This document shows positions 57,748-64,000 of a DNA stretch of 64,000 bases, piece by piece; the first letter of the stretch is position 1, and each line of letters begins with the position of its first letter. The notes below the pieces were generated by a model, which saw only the letters and a list, made by a program, of their open reading frames with translations, had not been told where the DNA came from and made no database searches. Source of the stretch: Ceratobasidium sp. AG-K (Eukaryota; Basidiomycota; Agaricomycetes; Cantharellales; Ceratobasidiaceae); NCBI GenBank assembly GCA_037039685.1, contig JAWNGF010000001.1, positions 7,316,001 to 7,380,000 of the forward strand. Direction: 5' to 3'. A program made the translations under genes and the position numbers.

Positions 57748-58838
57748 AACGTGCCACATCAATTGTCGTTGGGTGCTTACACGCGGGTGATGTTGCGGCC
57801 GGGAATATCAGCTCCCTCGCTCTCCAAGTAGCCAGTCAAGCGGTCGTAGACGGGCCGGGCAGCGGAGTGGTGGTCTGGCGCACTGGGCGGGTTATGGGGA
57901 TGAGGAGTTATGTACAATGGTCCAGTCGTGTATTGTTTAATGTCTACGTGGTGGTTTCAAGTTGCCAAAAGACAATGCATCTTTCGTGAAATAAAGTTTG
58001 ACCGAGAACGATGAGCGGACACATGATCAATCTCTCGGCTGCGAGTGCATTCTGTCATCTCAGATGTGCGTGTGGCTCGAGGGTTGTCGTTTATATATCG
58101 TGATTGCATCTGTCCCCAGGTCAGGTTTAAAGGGCTCTAGTACCAACGGAACGTCACACCGAGGGGTGGGTGGGTAAGGTAGCAATTGCATTGGTCGACC
58201 TTAGGGTTGGGCGACGGGTTGACGCTAACCTCAAAATGGAACAATTCTCAGGCATGATTGTCGGGGTTGATCTCCGTTATCGATTTAGTGCCTCTACGTG
58301 AGGCGATCTCGTCGTAGGACTAGCGGTTTGTTTCTTTTGTCACTCCAATCTCGGATAAAGACACGGCGATTGGCACACTACTGTATCAGTTACCTCTGAA
58401 TTTCTTTCGTGTCTGCCGTGAGTCTTTGAAGTTGTGGTCCGACGATTCATTGTCGATCTGATAAGCCTGTAAGAAAGTTCATATGTCGCTTACAGCAACC
58501 CGCTTCGTGTCTTCCTTCTACGAAATATATCTTTAGCTTAGCTCGCCCCGCTCAAAATTGGCCTGGCATTCACACCAACATGAAAACACTAGGTTACGCA
58601 TAGAATATCCATAAGGCTACGAACGAAGGCCATGTAGATTTATGGAGGATAAAATCGACAGGAGACAACAAGTTGGTACATGGGGAACAGAAAAAACGAA
58701 GTATATAGATAGCGTTAAAACTAGGTTAAAATGAACCGAGGCGTACATAACGAAGACTACGATACGACAGGACCAAAAACGAGAAAGCTATGACTACCAA
58801 AAATGAAGAAAAAATGCACAAGAACCAATAAAATGTGA
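57748..58838. other. Intergenic, 1.1 kb
   Basis: Nothing recognised; AT-rich toward 58620-58840, the presumed 3' flank of the following minus-strand gene. Confidence 0.55.
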
Positions 58839-61781
58839 CTAGACCCGGGATTTAGACTTAGCCAGGGCGGAGTAGGGGCGGTCGGCGGCATCTGATTCGC
58901 GTCTGTCCTTGCCAGCATGGGACTCACGCGTGCCCACATCCGAATTACGCCTGTCCCTTTCGCCCTCTGGATCCATCCTTTCTTTCATCTTGACGGAGCG
59001 GTTCTTGTCCCCGTTTATTGTGTGCGGGGCAACAGAGACCTTGGCGAATTCCATACCCCAATCGACGTTCCAAACGCGCTTGCGGGGCTGAGCATCGGTT
59101 CCCTTGGGTCTAATTCCGAAACTCCCCAAAGTTCGGACCGTTTCGGACTTGGGCTTGGACGCGCTGCTCTCGCCAGTGGCGACGCGCACTTCGTTGCTAC
59201 CACCAGCTACCTCCTTATCCTTTTCCTTGTCCTTCGCCTTTTCCCTCTCCTTTAACTTCCACTCGGCCTTTTTCGAGTCCATCCATTTTTTCATCTCGAC
59301 CTGGAACGCGTCGCCGCTCAGGCCCTTGCGCGTCAACTCCATCTGCTTGGCGCGTCGATCAAACGGATTCACGATAAACTTAGGCGTTTCGGACTCGTCC
59401 GACGAGGACCAGAGGAGCTTGCGTTTCTTGAGACGCACTTGGGACGACGACTGCCCAGATGACTCTTTGCGCTTGCCAAGAGCGAGAAACGAGGGTTTGG
59501 CAGAAGCTTTGGAGCTCGTCTCAGCCTTGGAATCGGACCGACTATGCGCGAACATGGGGAAAGGTTTGACCGCCTTGGAACTCGCCGAAGAACCAGCCGT
59601 GGTATCACCGGACGCGGAAGTTTTGGAAAGCATCGTTCTAACGGACTTGCTCGTGAATGGGGCTAGCGCGGCCGAGTATCTCGTGACCGATTCAAGCTTT
59701 TCTTCCTTGCTCTTTCCGCCCGTCGCCATCGAGAACGTGGGCGAGTTTTCTGACAACTCCGACATCGGCCCACCCTTTTCGGGGCTTGTCCTATCCAAGG
59801 TAGCCCTGTTGACAGCTTTGTCCGAGGATCTCGTAGAAGCGGGAGTTGATTTCGAGTTGCTAGCTAGAGTCGAAGCGGACGATGTTCCATTCATAGACTT
59901 TGATTCAGGCCGAGCAATGGCATCATCCGACTTCGATTGAGCGTCTTTGATCCCCGAACGCTTGTTATCAGGCGAGGCGAGAGTGTTGGTGTGGGTAGGG
60001 TCCTTGGTAGGCGACGCTGTGAACCTGAAAAAGCTAGAGCTCTTCTTGATTCCATCCTTCTCCTCGTTTGGCCTAGCACCCGTTGGAGTGATGACCGCGT
60101 CGGAACGCGTGAGCTTGAGAACAGCAACGGGAGAGGCAGGCGCAGGTTCCATAACCGAGCCAGAAGGAGCAGGATCACCAGAGCCGGCAACAAAGAACGA
60201 CTCGGAGACAGTTTAATTGGACTCGGAGAGGGGGAGGCTGAGCTACCGAGAGTAGAAGACGCCACGTTCTCCAGGCCAGTTTGCGAGTTTGCTACATCCT
60301 CTCCAGGTACAGAAGCATCAGCCGAAGCGGCAGGGAGCTCGCCATCGCCAACCGGGGGCTCGGCCGTCTGCTCGCCGTCCCCGCGTCCTTCGGAGCCCGA
60401 ACCCGATTCTCCATTCGCACGCCTCTGGGCCTCCTGCCACGCGCTCTGCTGCTTGGATTTCTGGCCTGTCCGCCTAGAAGCCTTGGGGGGCCTCGGTCGT
60501 GGCTTGTTCTGGCGTGGGGGTTGGTCTGTCTTGGGTTTCTCTGCGCTGGGAGCCGGTCGTTTGCGAACGGGGGGTGGGAGAGGTTCTTGGAACTCTTTTC
60601 CTGAGCGCGTCTGCGGCCAAGGATGACTGGTGCATCGTCGAGACGAATAAGCCGAGAATGGTCAGGAGATCTTTGTACACGAGGGGATAGGGAATAAATC
60701 AATTTGATGATTAGCCGTAGATCAATAGATTCGGAAACTGCACTCACTCTTCCGTTTGGACCCAACCAATCCACCCCGGCCTGTGAGTCGGCCGTTTCTT
60801 CTTAGGGGGGGTGCTAGGACCGCGGGTGGAACTAGCTGGCGCACTGGGCGTGTTGTTGCGGCCATTGCTAGCGGTGTTCTTTCGCCCTTCTTTTTCTTCG
60901 GATTGAGGCCTGCCCTTGTCCTTTGGTGTCGATCGTGTGCTAGTGCTCGAACTGAGATCGGGGGAATCCGAGCTTGAAGAAGAACTAGATTCGGAGCTTG
61001 ACTCGGACTCTGAGTCAGAATCAATAGGAGAGAGCGAAAAGGTGCCACTGAGATTGGTAAGATCAAACTCTGGGAAATCTGGACGAGATAGAGAAGCTTT
61101 GGGCGTAGATGAGATGGGGCCAGGATGCTCGTCAGCAGGTGCTTTAGACGCGTTGGAAGAAGTGTCTGGGGGAGACAGAGGTAGTTGGAGTGGAGTAGCA
61201 GAGGCAGGAGGGGCGGTGCTAATAGTTAGCCGCAGTTTCTTTGTCACCGGAGGATCTGCGGATGTCGCCGAAATCCGTGCCTTCTTGCCTGAAACTGGCT
61301 CGGCAACAGCTGGGGTATCATCCACGTCAGCTGAAGGGCGCTTGGCTGGGGGGGAAAGGGGAGGCTGTTCTTCCGGTTCTTCAATTCCCTGTTGGCGCCT
61401 CATAAGCTCCTGCAAGTGTGAACTGAGGATGCTGGCCCCCATATCCGTCAAGGGTACCAGTGCCCGCCGTCTACTACGCTTGGTTGGGCGCTTTCCGCTT
61501 TGCTGTGCAAGTCCGGATAGAGTGGAATCAGCTACGACGTCGGAGACAGGAAGACTTGTCGTCGGCGTTGTTGTGGCCGCCTCCTCTGCACGAGCATCCT
61601 CTGCACGCAGAGCACGTTCGGTTTCCTCAGGCTTATTCCACCCATACATCCCTCCAAACACATGGGTAGCATCCCGTCGGACCTTGTGGCGCGGTTTCGC
61701 GTAGATCGCAACAATGTTGGGCACAGACCGCTCGTCCTTGCCAAACATCCGTGAAGATACAAAGCTACGGGCTCCCTGCAT
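58839..61781 (-). CDS. Long disordered Ser/Lys-rich protein of unknown function, two frameshifts
   Basis: Exon 1 (60748-61781) and exon 2 (58839-60670) give about 955 aa once two single-base gaps are allowed. The N-terminus is the only conserved-looking part: MQGARSFVSSRMFGKDERSV, then YAKPRHKVRRDATHVFGGMYGW. Low-complexity regions follow (SESESSSESSSSSSSDSPD; KKKRPTHRPGWIGWVQTEE), DDAPVILGRRRAQEK, many SP/TP sites, and a charged C-terminal helix FDRRAKQMELTRKGL/EMKKWMDSKKAEWKLKEREKAKDKEKDKE. Frame breaks at about 60597 (AQEK to EFQEPL, A run) and 60208 (KLSP to ESFFVAG) both need one added base, which also makes the total a multiple of three. Probably nuclear; family not recognised. Confidence 0.75.
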
Positions 61782-64000
61782 CGTGAGGGGCCGCAGAGCT
61801 CAGTAAAGGTGGTGTTTGTGTGATAGGAAGTAGAGTGGGCAACGGGGTGTGATGGTAGTTGGGCGAGGGAATAAGGGGATCTGTTGACTCGTGTTTCTCG
61901 CCTCTCAATCACGTGATGCGTCGAAAATAGGGGGGCGCAACGGCCCAGGCCTCCTGAATCGCTTGATTATGATCGGCCTGGGCTAGTCCGAACAGCCCCT
62001 CTTTTATAAATACACTTCTTGCTATTTATTCTATTTTTTTTTGGCGCGCTGCCCGAGCGCTGGCTCCTCGGTCACCCGTAGAGGTGTTGGGTCGGTTGTC
62101 CGTGCCCTTTGCCCGAGCGGAAATATGACTTGGCTGAATCTCCGGATAGGGTTATCAGGATCCGCATGTCGAGTGCACAGACCCGGTGACCTCAAATGAA
62201 TAGACTTTCCGTACACGACACTCGGGCAAGGCTCGGTTCCATGAGGCTCCTCTCGAATACATGCATTGGAGCGCTTTGGCACCGCTTTTACCTCCCAATA
62301 AGACTTCGTAAACCTTACGTTGCAACAATGGTGCATCTAACGTATCGTTTACACAAACACACAGGGGGCAAGGTGCTCGTTATCGCATCAAGATCGATGC
62401 ACAATCGAGCATGAACTTCTGCGAGAAGTTTGCAGAACTGAGGCAGATTGCGCGGCACAATGTGATTGGGTGTACATAGGCTGGTTGTTAGCCATCGTCT
62501 GGCTTGTATCGTATGGACGCCACTTTGTACAATCACTGGGGCTCGAGGAGTTAAGCTGCCGCTCTAGGTCAATGTATTGACGTGGGATACCCGAGATACG
62601 TACTCGTCACTCGCACATGGTCTTGGCATAGTTCCGAGCGAATACCACCTAGCACTTGCCCTTTGCCCTTTTCCGCACAATGTAGACCTGTATTCCAGCC
62701 CCTATACCCCGTTTATTCAAGGTCGCTGACACAAGTCGCTCAAGATGTACAAGTTCGCTGCAAGATTACCAAGCGCTGAGAAAAACCAGCGTTCACCGGC
62801 ACTTATACCATTTCGAGCTCAGCCACTCGAGGCACCAATATAGGCAACGTCCGGCCCCGGAGGAGCGCACGGTGAAATCGGTCGTTGACATGCAATAACG
62901 TATGAGCAACACAAGTGTCACGCCCACGCTTCGTGTCCTATGATGACGTACCCAGCAATCGTCGATCACGCATTCATCTACATAGCTCTATCGGCGAGCG
63001 GCAAGCATTTGTATTGCATCAACGGCCTTCAGTCAACATATAGTACCATCGGACGCCGAACGTGGTGCTTTGGGTGATTCGTTCTCTGTTTGGTCTCTGA
63101 CGCTGCAAAGTCTAGAACGCTTATGCATTACAAACCACTCATCGCTTCAATGTGACATTTGTTAACCGAATGCTTCACAACAGCTACACCATAGAGAGGA
63201 GCTCATCCCAAGGTCAGGGACTGTGCCCCACTCCAACGATGAAATTCGTGGCAGTAATGGCGCGGGAAAAAGCGAACACGAGTAGCCAAGTTAGGAGTTC
63301 CAAGCTTCGAACCGCAATCGCTCTTTACTCCCCTTCTGCACCGCAGGTGGGTAAGAAGGCAGCTCTGGTAAAATGGACCTGCCTGGCGTGATTGGCCGTT
63401 GAGGGAGGCCCTATCTCGCTGACCCAAAGATCTCGAGCATTCAGATATTTTAGCCCCAGATCTCCCAGTTCCATGTCCTTTCCCTGGATAGGCAACGCGT
63501 ACAATAGACATCGCCGTCGTTGAGGACGATAATCACGCTCTCGTCCACGTGTTACTGGGCATTACCTGAGTTGTTGCACAGCTCCCAAACAGGCATCGGT
63601 CGGCAATGCTATGCACTTTAGAACCGAGACGCAATGCCAGTGCGCGTCACTTGCACGTACTGCAGGAGCACACAACCGCGCACTTCTGAGACCAGGATTC
63701 AACGGCAACGTTCTCGGTACGTGCGGCAGGGCAAAGATTTACGTGAGAGCACCTGTTTCAGTTACAGTTGCGTTTATCAACCGTTGGTGCTGGAAAGGGC
63801 TTCGCCCTTTTGGACTGGTCGAGCTCGCCTCGGTCTTTGAGTTGGTTGGCCATTCCTAGACATTGGCTGTTCAAACAATAGCAGATAAAACCGAAAGAGT
63901 TGAACCTACTATGGAGAAGTTTTTGGAACGCTTCCGCTACGTGAGTGCCTTTATTTCAGTAATCAGCAGCTTGTATTCATCTATGATTGCCCGAATTCCA
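61782..64000. other. Gene-poor right end, 2.2 kb
   Basis: No convincing gene on either strand. Open frames at 62031-62336, 62196-62536 and 63152-63511 overlap antisense and have no features. The ATG at 63911 (MEKFLERFRY followed by GTGAGT) could open a gene that continues beyond the window, but ten codons are too few to judge. Confidence 0.45.

Noticed and set aside
59104..61704. Plus-strand open frames at 59104-59940 and 60916-61704
   Set aside because: Shadows of the low-complexity minus-strand protein; composition is the reverse complement of Ser/Lys codons.
63911..63940. Start of a new gene at 63911
   Set aside because: Only ten codons precede a donor-like GTGAGT and the window ends; this is insufficient to call.
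1..64000. CRISPR arrays, operons, prokaryotic ribosome binding sites
   Set aside because: None seen; spliceosomal introns throughout show this is eukaryotic nuclear DNA.

Overview
The window looks like nuclear DNA of a filamentous basidiomycete. Genes are split by many short introns of about 50 nt with GTNNGT donors and CTNAN branch-like sites, and the gene set is fungal: elongation factor 3, PDR-type ABC transporters, Zn2Cys6 regulators, an ADP1-like ABC protein, CDC42 and a NACHT/WD40 protein remnant. The style of the families, with small secreted cupredoxin and double-psi beta-barrel proteins and degenerate NLRs, recalls Ceratobasidiaceae (Rhizoctonia-like Agaricomycetes). That placement is inference from family resemblance, not a search result.

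Layout. 1-3817: 3' two thirds of a PDR ABC transporter (+), whose paralogue lies inverted at 33334-38549 (-). 4733-7524: tandem pair of secreted cupredoxins (-). 8464-9686: proline-rich disordered protein (-). 10001-11288: spliceosomal SF3B4 (-). 11289-13723: gene-poor stretch with a Tc1/mariner transposase relic and a diverged direct repeat. 13724-13834: intron-containing tRNA-Leu(AAG). 13931-14842: glyoxalase-fold protein (-). 15387-17059: multi-pass membrane protein (+). 17869-19720: membrane-anchored adhesin-like protein (+), with a relative at 43419-44993 (-). 20273-20543 COX17 (-) and 20623-24925 ADP1-like ABC protein (+) are divergent. 25940-29291: EF3 (+). 30210-32795: NACHT/WD40 pseudogene (+). 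40465-41696: cysteine-rich RING-like protein (+). 42308-42976: CDC42 (+). 45888-48304 and 49447-51607: tandem Zn2Cys6 regulators (+). 51987-52749: homeodomain protein (+). 55723-57747: a nearly perfect large palindrome holding two divergent copies of a secreted double-psi beta-barrel protein. 58839-61781: long disordered lysine/serine-rich protein (-). The last 2.2 kb shows no convincing gene.

Recurring themes. Recent duplication is everywhere: the inverted ABC transporters, tandem cupredoxins, palindromic secreted proteins, tandem regulators and dispersed adhesin-like proteins. Several otherwise healthy genes, including the normally essential EF3, carry isolated single-base frameshifts. This points to base-calling indels in the consensus rather than decay. 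Three genes carry well-supported GC-AG introns. The two PDR transporters differ by the presence or absence of four complete introns.

All exon models were built by hand from reading frame, splice consensus and frame arithmetic; none was tested against transcripts or databases.
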